A model generated the notes under the pieces. That model searched no databases. It saw only the letters and a list, made by a program, of their open reading frames with translations, and was not told the origin of the DNA. The position numbers and the translations under genes are program-made. Below, piece after piece: positions 13,601 through 25,003 of a stretch of DNA of 64,000 nt; positions within the stretch are counted from its first letter, which is position 1, and each line of letters opens with the position of its first letter. This DNA comes from Calonectria ilicicola (lineage: Eukaryota; Ascomycota; Sordariomycetes; Hypocreales; Nectriaceae): positions 6,448,001 through 6,512,000 of the forward strand of contig CP085828.1 of the NCBI GenBank assembly GCA_020809705.1. Reading direction: 5' to 3'.

Positions 13601-14379
13601 ATTGGCAAAACTAAAACTATTATATCATACGTGGGAGTTTGAGCAACATACTACCACTTTTGGCCGATTCTTACAAGATTGGTCACATGCCATTTGATCC
13701 AACTAGAAGTTCGAGTTTGTTATTGTTCTCCCAACTCAATGCCTGAGTATCCAAACCAAAAGGATATCCTCAGTAGGATTTCGCCCCAAGAAATACGATG
13801 AATGAAACCCCTGGGCGTATTTGCGTTGAAAGAAATGGTGTCTTCTCTCATACTAAACAATTCTTGGTTACTTTTGTTAGGCATCGTCCGTAAGAGTTAA
13901 GGTGGGGCTTCTGCTGAGGTCCTTGGGCAATCGCCCAATTGGGGTGCACGTGATGATAGCAAGTTCTTCGGCTAAACCCCAAAGGCTCCCGTGCTCCCGC
14001 AGCTACCCTCGGACGCCAAAAAATTTGACTCGATGGCATCGTGACGCCAACACCAGTTTAACACCACCACCGTCATATCCAGAGAATTGCCCTGCTCATC
14101 GGCAATCTTCACCCGCCCCACGGCCCTCTGCACTCTACCCGACGAATATACAGCTCCGATTGCTCGCCCGCCTTGGTCGAACGCATTCGAGCTTCCTAAG
14201 ACGACAAGTCACCAATTCGAGCTACACATTTTTTTTGACGATTGATACCCCTCCCTCTTCGTTGAATTTTTGCGCTGTAATTTTTGTATATCTCGGTTAT
14301 ATTTACTGAGATAACTTGTTACATTTCGACGACAATCCGCACAACCTCTTTTCTCCCCGCACAAATTTAATCCGCCAAT

Positions 14380-14894
14380 ATGGTTATTCTCACCGAGGTC
14401 GAGGACGAGCACTTCCAGGCTGGCCAGATTGGCCCTGATGTCGACGACGAGGACTACACTGATACTGGTTTGTGTGCCCCGCATTCAATTCTACATTCAA
14501 AAACCCCAGCTAACCTGGACCAACAGAGTCTGAGATTTCCAACGAGTCCGATTATGATCCTACCGATGAGAGCTTCGCCGAGCGATTATACGCTCTCCGC
14601 GATATCGTCCCCCCCACTACCCGCTCTTGGATCTCTAGCCGTGTCAACGCCGTGACCAGCACTGCCTGGAGCATTGTCACCTTCAGCGGCAAGGGCGCCT
14701 GGGTTATTACCACATCTGCTCTCTTCTTCGGTGTTCCCTTTGCCCTGTCCTTCGCCGAGGACCAGCAGCTCACCGCCATGGAGCAGGAGTACAACATGCG
14801 ACAGACTGGTGGTGAGCTCCTGACGGCTGGCACTGAGCAGAGCACCGCCGATAAGGTCGGTGCCGCCATTGGCGAGGCCAAGCCCTCTCTGTAA
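14380..14894 (+). CDS. TOM22: mitochondrial import receptor subunit Tom22
   Basis: Two exons, 14380-14467 and 14527-14894, joined by a 59-nt intron (donor GTTTGT, acceptor CAACAG), give 151 residues; fungal Tom22 is about 150. Tom22 is the central receptor and organiser of the TOM complex in the outer mitochondrial membrane. It accepts presequence proteins from Tom20 and passes them to Tom40. The N-terminal cytosolic part (residues 1-60) is strongly acidic, as expected for presequence binding (VDDEDYTDTESE). A single membrane segment lies at about residues 87-105 (AWVITTSALFFGVPFALSF), followed by a short intermembrane-space tail. The first in-frame ATG is used and lies 36 nt after the nearest upstream T-rich run. 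The upstream side is the 10 kb gene-free interval. Identity is secure. Confidence 0.96.
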
Positions 14895-16017
14895 GGGTTG
14901 ATGTCGACATGAACGAAAAGCTGCCTCTTGATGAAGAGGCCTACGCCATGAGACCGCGCTGCAACGGCGCGTGGTAATGTTGGGCCGAGAGGGAGCCCTT
15001 TTCTTGTACAATAACCGGAAATGGCGCATAGCCAATGAACCCTTTTGATGAAATGCAATGGGTTGGACTGGGGAGGAGCAAAAATGGGGGATGCATGCGT
15101 GCCTATGATGTAAAGTATTGGGAAGGGGCAACAAGTAATGGCTGCGATCTCATCTCCAGGAAAGGAGGCTTCACATGTATTTTTGTCATATTGGGCTTTT
15201 ATTCTCTGACGACATACAATGTGACCTTTATTACCTTGTACGCTTATATTCTTCTCATGTCTTGATGAAATGAGTCTGCTGGTATTGTGCTGAAGTAGAT
15301 TTACCATGAACAAGAGTCGATGATATGTACCCTTTGGCAGCCTGACATCTGGTGTGTGACGGTTAATTCCTTGTTTTAGGCTCTTCGGGTGCCATGATGA
15401 GGAGATAGTTCGGGCTCCGACTCCGGCATTAATTACATGGTAGCGATTGTAATTCGTTGCTATGCGCCTAAGCATATTGGGTGACATTGAGTTAAGCTAG
15501 ACGAACTGTTATACTATAATTATAGGCTGCATCAGTAAGAGAAATAAAACGAGCCAACTTAAAAACAACCAGGACCAAAATACACCACCCTATCACATAC
15601 AATATACTCCTTGAAAGATTGTGCCCCTGTGACATCCTCGCCTTAAAACTCAACCACCTGAGAATAGTAGTTTGGTGGTTAAAAAAAAGAAAATAAATAA
15701 ATACTAATAAGCTTTATATATAAACCGTTTATTTACTCCATTTATATAATAAGTATTTATTTATAATTTAGCTGAAAGATGGTGGGAAAAGGTAGATAGG
15801 GTACATACAAACTTTCAGGGATTGTACTGCATGTCCAACCCAGATAGCCTAACGCTTAACACACTTTATGTTCCACAAAGTGCGAGGTTTAGGGTAGTTG
15901 GCTTCTACCTAGACCTCCGCTTAGCGATATCTCCTAGCGAGGATAAACCTGACACCGTCAATCATAACTTGATTAAAATATCGCTTCTAAAGCATCTGTT
16001 TCAAGCTACAAGTCTAG
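14895..16017. other. intergenic between TOM22 and the deaminase-like gene
   Basis: No gene supported. The first few hundred bases should hold the TOM22 3' UTR. The remainder contains repeat copy A (15640-15775) and TA-rich sequence reaching to within a few bases of the downstream start codon. The 311-codon minus frame at 14552-15487 partly shadows TOM22 and lacks coding character. Confidence 0.6.
15640..15775 (+). repeat. AT-rich dispersed repeat, copy A
   Basis: This holds a short hairpin, AACCACC (about 15650-15656) with GGTGGTT (15674-15680), then AAATAAATAAATACTAATAA and TA-rich sequence. ATAAATAAATACT (about 15692-15704) is mirrored by AGTATTTATTTAT (about 15751-15763) as an inverted repeat. 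The order ACTCAAC, hairpin, poly-A, AATAAATAAATA is shared with copies near 27.3 and 62.5 kb. CGTTTATTTACT (15726-15737) is also present in copy B. No coding capacity; probably a decayed mobile-element end. Confidence 0.65.
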
Positions 16018-17403
16018 ATGGACTACGTAGCTTTACCTAAGATCGAGGTACGTCTGTGAGAAAACATCCGCTAAACCCCGCCCCCTCAAGCCTGTGGCGT
16101 ACATGATTCATGCATAGTAAGCTCAGGAGTAGTTGAGAGAATACACATATTGACCCCAAAAAAAAACCATAGCTTCATGCTCATCTCACTGGAAGCATAT
16201 CTCGCCGGACTCTCCGGGAGGTATGGCTTCGCAAGAAGCAGACTGGGGAGACGGACATGGAGGATCCCTTGATTGTCATGCCAGAGGACAAGCATGATTA
16301 CGACCTTAATACGTGAGTCTCCTGTTGCGCCCCAAACACGACATTGTCTTCTTGCGAAGAAATTTGTTAGATCCTTTTTACAATGTTTGAGAGTGTGGTT
16401 TCTATCTTTTGGACTGGTCAGATGTTGCTTGTCTAATTGCTCATCGAAACTTGGACTGTCACAACCAACATTTGCGTGCATATGCTGATATCAACTCTTA
16501 GCTTCTTCCCACTCTTTGGCAAATACATATACAATCTTCTCACAGATGAGGAATCCGTTCGCTACACTACAAATGCGGTCCTGACGGACTTCCTCAACGA
16601 CGGCGTCTGCTACCTTGAACTGCGCACCACGCCCCGCGACACACCGCACCTCACGTCGGAAGCCTACGTCGCCACGCTCCTCTCCACCATTGCAGCCTTC
16701 GAAGCCGAGAACTCGCAGATGCACACCCGGCTCATCTTGTCAGTTGACCGGCGCCACACCCCCGAGAAGGCTGCGTCGGTCCTCGAGCTTGCGCTGGCGA
16801 ACCGCAGCAAGGGCGTTGTCGGGCTGGACCTGTGCGGCGACCCAAAGGCAAGGCCCGACGGCGAGATCTCCGTCTTCACCGACGTGTTCAAGGAGGCCAA
16901 GCGGCAGGGCCTGTGCACCACTGTGCACTTTGCCGAGGCGCCCGCCAACGGCTGCAAGGAGGAGGTCGATGTGCTGCTGAGCTGGCAGCCCGGGCGTCTT
17001 GGACACGTCATCTGGGAGGACGAGGAGGCCAAGAAGGTCATTGCCGAGCGAGGGCTCGGACTGGAGCTGTGTTTGAGTTGCAACGTGCAGGGCCAGCTCA
17101 TCCACGGCGGCTTTGAGGACCACCACTTCAAGGAGTGGAAGGACATCAAGGGCCCCAAGATTTCGCTGGGGGTAAGTACTAAGTTGCCATGACCGAGAAT
17201 TAAAGCCGATGGATACTGACGCTGCAATCTAGACTGACGACGTGGGCATCTTTGGAAGTCCTCTTTCAAACGAGTATGGCCTTGTTGCTAAGCACTTCCA
17301 CCTTGACCGTGCTGCCATTTGTGCTCTTGCGCGGGAGGGAATCGACACTATTTTCGGGGGCGAGGAGGAAAAGGAGCGACTGAGAAGAATCATGTGGACA
17401 TGA
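16018..17403 (+). CDS. adenosine deaminase-like protein (ADAL / N6-methyl-AMP deaminase family)
   Basis: Four exons, 16018-16047, 16173-16312, 16502-17171 and 17233-17403, total 1011 nt or 336 residues; the family is about 350. It belongs to the metal-dependent amidohydrolase fold. ADAL-type enzymes hydrolyse the N6 group of modified adenosine monophosphates, cleaning up nucleotides released from methylated RNA. Metal and catalytic motifs are in order: LHAHLTGSIS (H12, H14), HFAEAP (central His and general acid Glu), RLGHVIW, SCNVQG, and TDDVGIFGSPLSNEY (paired Asp). HLTGSIS and the SCNVQG variant fit ADAL better than classical adenosine deaminase or adenine deaminase. The 30-nt first exon (MDYVALPKIE) is needed to supply the start; the donor GTACGT follows directly. 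All junctions keep frame. Repeat copy A ends about 240 bp upstream of the start, so the promoter may include repeat sequence. Exact substrate is inferred. Confidence 0.93.
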
Positions 17404-17879
17404 AATGTCTTGACTTTGAAGACTTTATTTTTTTCTTACTTGCTAGAGATATAAATCGTGTACATAGATGATAGCTCAAAGCGTACACCAAACTTGTCCA
17501 ATGTACACAAAAACAATAGATGCACAAGATGCCGCCACACCAATGCCGCCCCGGTGATACATGTCTCATACAAAAACAAACAAGTGGTATTTGTTTCTTT
17601 TATCTAAACTAAAAAAGGGTGAGGATCTCTGAACGACAAGGTAGAAAGACGTCGCTGGTGCGATGCATCTGCAATTTTTTTTGAGGAGAGAGGGGACAAC
17701 AAAGAGAACGTCAAATCGTTCGTCCCATTACGTAGAATCGCAGTCGAAAAAAAGAAAAAGAAGATGGACGACCTTGCAGGCTCCATCCAACATGCCACCG
17801 AACGCCGAGTTTTGCCTCCTCTTTCGTCAACTGGAATAATGCTACTTCGTCACCGTTTCTTTCGTGCCCGTTACGTCAT
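17404..17879. other. convergent 3' region between the deaminase-like gene and FZO1
   Basis: A 476-bp gap where the plus-strand deaminase-like gene and the minus-strand mitofusin gene meet tail to tail. It contains AT-rich runs and should hold both 3' UTRs. No gene seen. Confidence 0.7.
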
Positions 17880-20615
17880 TCAGTGCATGCCTTGCGGCGG
17901 GGAGTCCAAGTCGATGGCATCGACGTTGTTACGCTGAGCCAGACTGTTGCGCATGAGACCGGCAAAGTACTTGTTGGCACGGTCACTTTCGCCCTTGGTC
18001 TTGATCGTCTCATCACGCTTCGTGTTCAGATCCTTGATGCTCTTGTCAAGGCCAACACGGAGGTTGTCAGCCGGAATTCGAAGGACCTTGCGGACAGAAG
18101 CTGCAATGCGAGAAGCATTGCCGTGAACATAGTCGAGGTCGGTGAGTCGGGTGGACATTTTGTTGGCAAGGCGTGGAGGGAGAGAGTTGGGAATCTGTTG
18201 AAGAATATATGCGGAAGCGGCAACAGCTGGGATCCATGTTAGTAAAGGATAAATCTAGTGAGGGGTTGAATTAATTAACTTACCGGCTATGAGGATACCC
18301 GGAAGGATCAACTTGCGGAGGTTTTCGTTGCCAATAATGCGAGTCGCCGCAATAGCCTGGTCAACCCAAGATGTCATGCCCATCATTCGGGGGACCATAG
18401 CACCGGCAATAGTCAGAGCCATACCAGTACCGGCATACTTTTCCTGGTGTTGCAGCAGTGTAGTCCAGTCGACAAAGTCCATGAGTTCCGTGGGGATATC
18501 CACCTCGCGAGCAAGGGCGTCACGCTTGCGTCGGAACATGATGTTGGGCTGGAATTGTAGGTTCTGGAACTCGTCACCAACATGCAGAATGCCGAGCTGC
18601 TTGATGGTGTTGACACCCTTGACAGTTCGGCCGCGGGCATAGTCTTCGCACTGAGCCACGGAGTTGGCAATGTGTGAGAGCATCGCCTCCTTGAGATCAT
18701 CAGCATACGAGAAGGCTCCGAATAAACCGGGGTATGGGATGTCGTAATTGGTGTTGCCAGCATGGAGAATGGCCGAGTTGAGCGATGTGCGGGTATGATC
18801 GTAAACATCCTGGCAAGTGTCTTCAATGTTGTAGTCGACGTTCTCGCTAACCTCGGAGCGGGCCTTTCTGCTAGTCTCTAACTGGGGCTCAAGCTCCCTA
18901 AGTTCCTTTGTCACCCGGTCAAACTCAGACTGAGCCACTTCTTGATTGACTGTTGCTAGACTGTGGAGATCGTTGAGAATGTTGAGCAGGTAGGTTCGAG
19001 CAGGAGCGAGCTTTGACCTTGCACGCTTCTCCAGGACGAATCTTCTGAGCGATTGTTCAAGGGCACCAAAGTCACGGATCTTGTCGAGATCCTTGCCCTT
19101 ACCCTTGTCATCGCCATCGCCGGGATCACCGCCTCCGCTTGAGCTTCCGCTACCACTTCCACCGGGTCCGCCAGGAGGGGATGGTGCAACAGGGATAGCA
19201 TTGCTGGAAACGAAGTGAACCAGTTCCGAGGACTCCTTGGCTGTGCGGGGGCTTAGCGCATTGACCTGGTCCATGATCATTTTCTTGCATCGGTTTTTGT
19301 CTCTGATGTTGTCAAAACCGTTTACAACAATAAAAATGTAGGCCTTTTCGGCAGCGGCAGCCCAAATAAATTCCTTGGCTGACTGAGTGAAATGGTTGGC
19401 GGCAGAGACGACAAATACGACAACATCGATTTCCTCCTGTCGAGCAAAGATAGCCGTCGTCTTGGTGGTGTCCGAGTTGAGACCGGGTGCATCGATGAGA
19501 GCAATGTCGACGACTCCATTGTTGAGAAGGGACTCATCAATGGACCTGGTATCCTTGACATAGATCTTGCACTGAGTGTAGGCTTCATTATCAATGACAA
19601 TATCCTCCAGTTCGTTCAGAGCAAACACGTCGTAGGTTGTCTCATCGTTCTTATTGTATAGGGCATCCTTGTGGACGGCGTGGACTTCCTCGATTCCGGA
19701 GTTTTCTCTTGCGTCAAGAACTTCACAGAAGATGGCCGTGCATGGTTGCTGATCTTCTGGAAGAACCTTTCGTCGTAGGAGGGCGTTACAAAATGTCGAC
19801 TTTCCGGCGTTGAGATCACCGGTGACAAGAACCTTGCTGGCAGTGTCCTCGATACGTTCTCGCAGAGAATAGAGGTGTTTAATGCTTGTGCTAATCTTTC
19901 CATCAAGGAGGGCAGCGATGGAGTTTTTCTCGAGTGAGTGGACGAGTTCAGCTTGGTGCAGGGCGCCCAATTTAAGATCCAATTTGAGAATTGAGAATTC
20001 TTGGGCAATCTGGGGAGTGACGAGGCGGGGTTCGGGCGTCGATCGGTTTTCGCCAGATCGGCTTGATTCGGCAGAACTCTCAACTGAGGTCAATGAACGG
20101 CGTAGCATGGGGTTGCGGGAGCCGGAAGATGAATTGCCCATTGAGGAGTGAGTCTGAGAGAAGTTGGGCCGCGATGAGGGTGGGTCGGGAGAAGCGCTTC
20201 GGGCTCGCTGGACGGAGGGATAATGAGCAGGCCACGAGATGTTCATCTCCTGGAGCTCGCGCAGAAGCTCTACAGTCCTGTTGATCGCCCGGCCGAGGGT
20301 AGAACGGTGGGCGTTGTACCACATCTGGTGGATGGCGCCCGATTGGGGCCGGTCGTGGTGCATGTCGACGGCATGGGCCCTGGCGGCTGCTATATGGCGT
20401 TGGTCATCATCTGTGATATTGCTTCCCCCATATCCAGAATCCTCATCGAGCATACTCTGAAGGCGTGCGGCGTGGTCGGAGGTAGAGCCATTGCCCACAA
20501 TCATGTAGGTTGGGCGGCCAGGCGGTGGCGGAGAAGTCGGGTCGATATCCTGGCTGGGGTCGGCTTCCTGGTGCAGAGGGGCCTTGCCCTTGCCGTTGAA
20601 ATAATCTTGACTCAT
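17880..20615 (-). CDS. FZO1: mitofusin, outer mitochondrial membrane fusion GTPase
   Basis: Two exons, 20615-18284 and 18226-17880, total 2679 nt or 892 residues, the size of fungal Fzo1. This dynamin-like GTPase tethers and fuses mitochondrial outer membranes. Residues 1-200 are a low-complexity N-terminal extension; a heptad-rich segment follows at about 205-260. The GTPase has G1 GDLNAGKST (about 266-274), the Thr of G2 near QQPCTA, G3 DAPG and G4 NGFD. Inside the G domain, after the G4 region, is a glycine/serine insertion (PPGGPGGSGSG onward, genomic about 19090-19180) not expected in the core fold. Two membrane segments lie at about 730-747 and 768-790, so both ends face the cytosol. 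A heptad region follows near the C terminus. The 57-nt intron has donor GTAAGT. The gene is divergent from VPS2. Identity is secure. Confidence 0.97.
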
Positions 20616-21235
20616 GATGCGTTTTTAGGAGTCGAGCGTCATGTTTCGGTCGTCCGGAGGGAGGGTGGCGTTGGTGATGTCGTAGGAATAGAGATGAAGC
20701 TGCTAGGGCAGCGTGGGACCAGAAACTTGAAAGTTGATCCGGGTTGCATGATTTTTGGCGAGAGCGGCAAATTGCCGGGGCCAACCTCGAGCGGCGCAGC
20801 GCTGATTGGCGGGGTTGCTCGGGTGAGCATCGGAAAGGCTCGCCTTATCTTATCGAGTGGGCATGTTAAGGAACCTTGGCAAGGTATACCATGGCGGTCG
20901 AACCGTTGTGGAATGACAGCCGCCTCGACGCTAAAGCTAGTGAGGACAGTGCTAAACTCAGTACAGCACAGCGTGTTTTCAGTACGCATCCGCCTGTGCT
21001 CGTGGTTACGTAGTGTTAGCATGGGGACACGGCTGAGTGGCCCAGGCTTCGTTTTCTCCCACCACATATCCAAGGTACCAGCGCTTTGTTGCTGCCTTGC
21101 TACCGCATCCCATCACAAGCTGCCCACGAAGCTCCCGTCTCCCCATCGCTGAGCGGGATTTACCTCGACGATAGAAACAGACCTCGTCCTCTCCGACACT
21201 CGAATCTCCTTCCGCCACCTCCACCCCCGCAAACC
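20616..21235. promoter_or_regulatory. divergent promoter between FZO1 and VPS2
   Basis: A 620-bp gap separates the start codons of FZO1 (minus) and VPS2 (plus), so it must hold both promoters and 5' UTRs. The side next to VPS2 is C/T-rich just before the ATG (CTCCTTCCGCCACCTCCACC), typical of fungal leaders. No individual site can be assigned. Confidence 0.7.
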
Positions 21236-22081
21236 ATGAATGTAAGGATGATGACGTCGCTTCGCCCCCCAAGATGTCGAGTGCTAATCCATTCTGGCGA
21301 CATAGATTCTCGAATGGGCATTCGGAAAGCGCATGACGCCGGCGGAGCGTCTGCGCAAGAACCAGCGCATGCTTGACAAGGCTATCCGCGAGCTTGACCA
21401 AACCCGCGTCAAATTGGAAAAGCAGGAGAAGACACTCATCCAGCAGATCAAGACGAGTGCGAAGAATGGCCAAATGGGCGCTTGCAAGATCCAGGCCAAG
21501 GATCTAGTCAGAACCCGGCGATACGTTGAAAAGTTTTACGGCATGCGCAGTCAACTGCAACAGATTTCGCTGCGACTCCAGGTATGGCACAGACAGTACG
21601 CATGATGGTTGCAAGGCAGTAAGATTGACATTATGGTGCGACAGACACACCGGACCAATGAGCAAATGATGCAGGCAATGAAGGGTGCGACAATGGCGCT
21701 GGGAAGCATGAACAAGTCTATGAACCTTCCGGCACTCCAAAAGATTGCCATGGAATTCGAGCGCGAGAACGATATTATGGAGCAGCGACAAGAGATAATG
21801 GATGACGCAATGGACGACGCTATGGATGTGGGTGTCGAGGAAGAAGGTGACGAGGTGGTAGAACAAGTCCTTGAGGAGATTGGCATCGACTTCAACCAAC
21901 AGGTACGCGTCCTCCATGTCTTTCTGATTAACCGATCGAGACTAACGATTTTCAGCTTGGTGAAACCCCCACGACGATAGGAAACCCAACTGTACCCGAA
22001 GGCAGGATTGCCCAAGCAGTTGGAGGTGGTGACCCGCTTGATGATGACCTTCAAGCAAGACTGGATAGCTTGAGAAAATAA
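21236..22081 (+). CDS. VPS2: ESCRT-III subunit Vps2/Did4 (CHMP2)
   Basis: Four exons, 21236-21241, 21306-21581, 21645-21902 and 21956-22081, total 666 nt or 221 residues; CHMP2A has about 222. Vps2 caps the ESCRT-III filament on endosomes and recruits the Vps4 ATPase for multivesicular body sorting and membrane scission. The first exon is only ATG AAT; splicing to ATTCTCGAATGG gives MNILEWAFGKRMTP, the family's N terminus. The basic helix 1 and long coiled-coil helices 1-2 span residues 10-100. Exon 3 supplies THRTNEQMMQAMKGAT; its acceptor is the one ending GCGACAG at 21644, the only choice that keeps frame. The acidic stretch DDAMDDAMDVGVEEEGDE precedes the C-terminal MIM1 helix LQARLDSLRK that binds the Vps4 MIT domain. 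Identity is secure. Confidence 0.96.
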
Positions 22082-25003
22082 CCGCGGCTTAAGCTAACTA
22101 GGGCATTGACGTGCCAAGTCATCCTGACAAGGTTTTGACCGCGAGGCATAAATGGCGAGGTTGGATAATGAATGCAGCCGTGACCAATGGTGGACTGTCA
22201 AGAATGGCTTGTGTGCGATACTAAGGGGGGGTTATCTGGGTGTTGGCATTCCTTGCATGGGCGCTGTGGTGCCCTGAGCGCACTTGTTTATTAGCACGCT
22301 TTCAATATTTCAGTTTGGGTGGGAAAGGTTTTTATAATAGACGGATCAGAATGTGAGATTCTGCTCGTTCTTGGTGTCAAGTGGTGTTTGTTAATAAATG
22401 CGACATGGGGAGTTTGAGTTCCTTGCTGGTGATAGAATACATTGCGCTGCGTAAATTTCACTTCTGTTCTGTTTGCAAGAAAATTCGTAATAAAACAAAT
22501 AATTATAAAAATCACTTGCTTTGAGTTACATACTTTAGTTTAGCTTGTTTTATCCATTTCTTGAATTACTTGCATGGTGGAGTCAAACGTGTGCCAGTTT
22601 CATCCGCGCGTTCAGATGCATCCCAAGAATTATTACCGCTTTTACCAACCAATAGACACGTAAGCAGAGCAGAGAAGCATGAACAAATTGGGCCTCACAA
22701 ATATGTCACCCTAATTCATCCTGACATGTGCCCCAATCTTACCCGTGCTTATAACCGGTGAGCACGGATGAGGCTCGCGATCCCCTCCAAGAATGGATGT
22801 AGCAGCGAGTTGGCAGCAAACCTGCAGGTTTACAGAGTTTCAAACATGTGTATCGGAATATATCATCCAATGATTGGATATGAGGACAAAATCCGAATAA
22901 AATAAACTCAGGCAATGTTTTGTGGTAGGAAACGGCTTAGTGTGTTGGCACACGACCTCTTGTCGTATTCATGCGAGAACGACGCCGTTACTTTTGGGGC
23001 CGTTTCTTAATGCTGCTGCCTTAGAGTACCACAATCTCTTTGGGAACCGAATAAAGAAATGGCATTGAATGCCCCTTGGGGAAAGGGGTGAATCTATTGG
23101 AAAACAACGATGCGGTTGGTTTATTCTACGCAGCGCTGGAAAACTACCGTTGTGACACAAGTGCATGATCGCCGGTTTAGGCTGCATTCACAAAACCAAA
23201 CAAGCTTTTTGGAAGGAAGAAAAGTGCAGGATCTGTCAAGAGTAAGATTCCTCTTTCGGCCCGGATGCGCCGGGGCAATGGTGACTGGTGACCATGGTCA
23301 TTTGCCAAAAGTGTCATGATTAGGACGTTTATTTCTGGAACCCATTTAGAAGATGAGATGAGACGGATGCGTCAGGGTCTAGAATGCCACAAGCTTCTTA
23401 GTGGGACGGCGCGGCAGCTGTTTCACTGCTGGGCAAGACCCCGCTTTAGGCGCCCGAGAGCTGCATGTTGGCTTTGCTGCTGGCCTTGTCAGGACCTGGC
23501 TGGCCACTGACGTAGGAGCTCCAGGGCTTTGAAGAAGCACGAGTGCGCTAAACACCAGCTCCTCGATGCCGACTCCACTGGCAGTTGGTCACTGAAGCCC
23601 AGCTGGACCGTCAGTGATCAGTGACGCCCCGGTTGCGGCGCCCTGTAAAGAAACAGCACGCCCAACTCCCCAACGCTGGCCGCCTTGAGGCCACCATGCG
23701 TGTGGCAGCCATGCAGCTTCATTGATGATGAGTTGCCCAACCTAAAACCGAACGTAGCCTAGCTGAGCTGCCTAGCCCCCCCAAACTCCCCAGCCGCAAG
23801 CCTGTCCCTCTGCTCTTGCTGCTCACTGGGCGCTGGTGTCCCTCCACACGAGCCCACTTTCCCTCACTTGACTGATCCATCCACGTCCACCGCCGCTCTA
23901 TGTTGTGCTAGTCTATGCTCCGGCTCCCGACCCTTTGACGCTTCTGACTTACAACATCCTCCGGGCTTCCCGTGTCTTAGCTGCCCTCCCTCCCCCTCGC
24001 CCGAACTGGTGCCATAGCTCTTGGCTCTGCTTCTATCCACCAAGACTTATCGTCCTACGCAGTGAGTGAATCAATCCAACACCTACAAACTTGCGCCTCG
24101 TCCGACCCCAGCTCTTGGTATGTACAATTATATCCCTAGCTGCATTGATGCGATATTCCCTGCCTACCGTCGTCAGCTCTTCTCCCCTCATGCCTCTCCT
24201 TTGCTGTCAAGTCGTGCGTGTGTGCACTTCTACTCGCGCGGGCATCGTGGTGTCCCAAGCTTGGCTGTCTTTCAGGCCCAGTCCCCTCCTCCCCGCCAGC
24301 GCCCATATACGTCACGGTACCTTGCCCTGCATCGCTTTGCGCTGCTCTGCTCTGCACCACCGTTCCACGTTGTTAATGCTGGAATCTTTCCTTGGCCCTT
24401 GATACCTGACCCTGCTGCGCTGCTGCATCATTGCAGGCTAGGTGCGGCGCTGCACGCCCAAGGATCAACTGACCACTGGGCGTGCTGACCGTTGGCGGCG
24501 GTTGCTGCGCGCTTGGCCGCGACAGCTGCATTGCCCCTCCCAGCCTTTCCGTCCTCCTTGGGCACATCAGCCTCCTCTGCCCATACACTTGCTTTTGTCC
24601 CGTCCCCTACGGTCCACCATCAGACGCAAATTCTGACCTCTGCAGGCCAAACTAGGCGCACCCTGACGGCGAAACGACGCCACCCTCTTATGCCCGCTCT
24701 CGCGTTGGTCTGATACCATCATCACCCCGCCGATTAGCCCCTCGCAACGAGATACCTAACAGAACCACCTACCTACTGCCACCGCAACAGTCGCTTGTTG
24801 CTGGCCTCGCATTTCATTCAATAACCATTACGACATCGCCGATCCTAACAGCGAGAACCACACGCCCCAGCATCCCTGTCTCTCAACCCACCCTTTCTCT
24901 TTCTATACACCGTCGCCTTTTCAGCCGCCTCTCCCCCCTCCACAAACTGGCGACCAACAAGCGCCGCAGCCTCTCCTCGACCGGGGGAAGTCTGCTAAAT
25001 AGA
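22082..25003. other. intergenic and probable long leader of the PP2C gene
   Basis: About 2.9 kb without a supportable gene. From about 23750 the plus strand becomes strongly C/T-rich and purine-poor, which in this kind of genome marks promoter and 5' UTR; a non-coding first exon and leader intron are possible. The earlier part (22082-23500) has no recognisable content beyond the VPS2 3' UTR. Confidence 0.5.

Larger units (their letters stand above)
5661..14379. other. gene-free interval between GDH and TOM22
   Basis: About 8.7 kb without a gene I can support on either strand. Open frames are short or of biased, domain-free composition; the longest is 241 codons on the minus strand at 10122-10847. 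I found no tRNA with a usable B box, no rRNA and no transposase or reverse transcriptase remnant. The interval has several T-runs (about 6458-6480, 6491-6499, 6544-6553, 10467-10475), GTAC-rich palindromes, a duplicated short C-rich motif near 8.45 and 8.61 kb, and AT-richer sequence at about 12.7-13.9 kb. Untranslated RNAs or distal promoters are possible but unsupported. Confidence 0.55.

Noticed and set aside
14552..15487. 311-codon minus frame opposite TOM22
   Set aside because: Shadow of TOM22 exon 2 plus its 3' UTR.
20223..21152. 309-codon plus-strand frame overlapping FZO1
   Set aside because: Antisense to FZO1 and extending into the divergent promoter; no domain, no splice logic.
21609..21644. 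VPS2 exon 3 starting at about 21609-21620
   Set aside because: AG sites there break the frame. Only the acceptor ending at 21644 joins LQ to THRTNEQM in frame.
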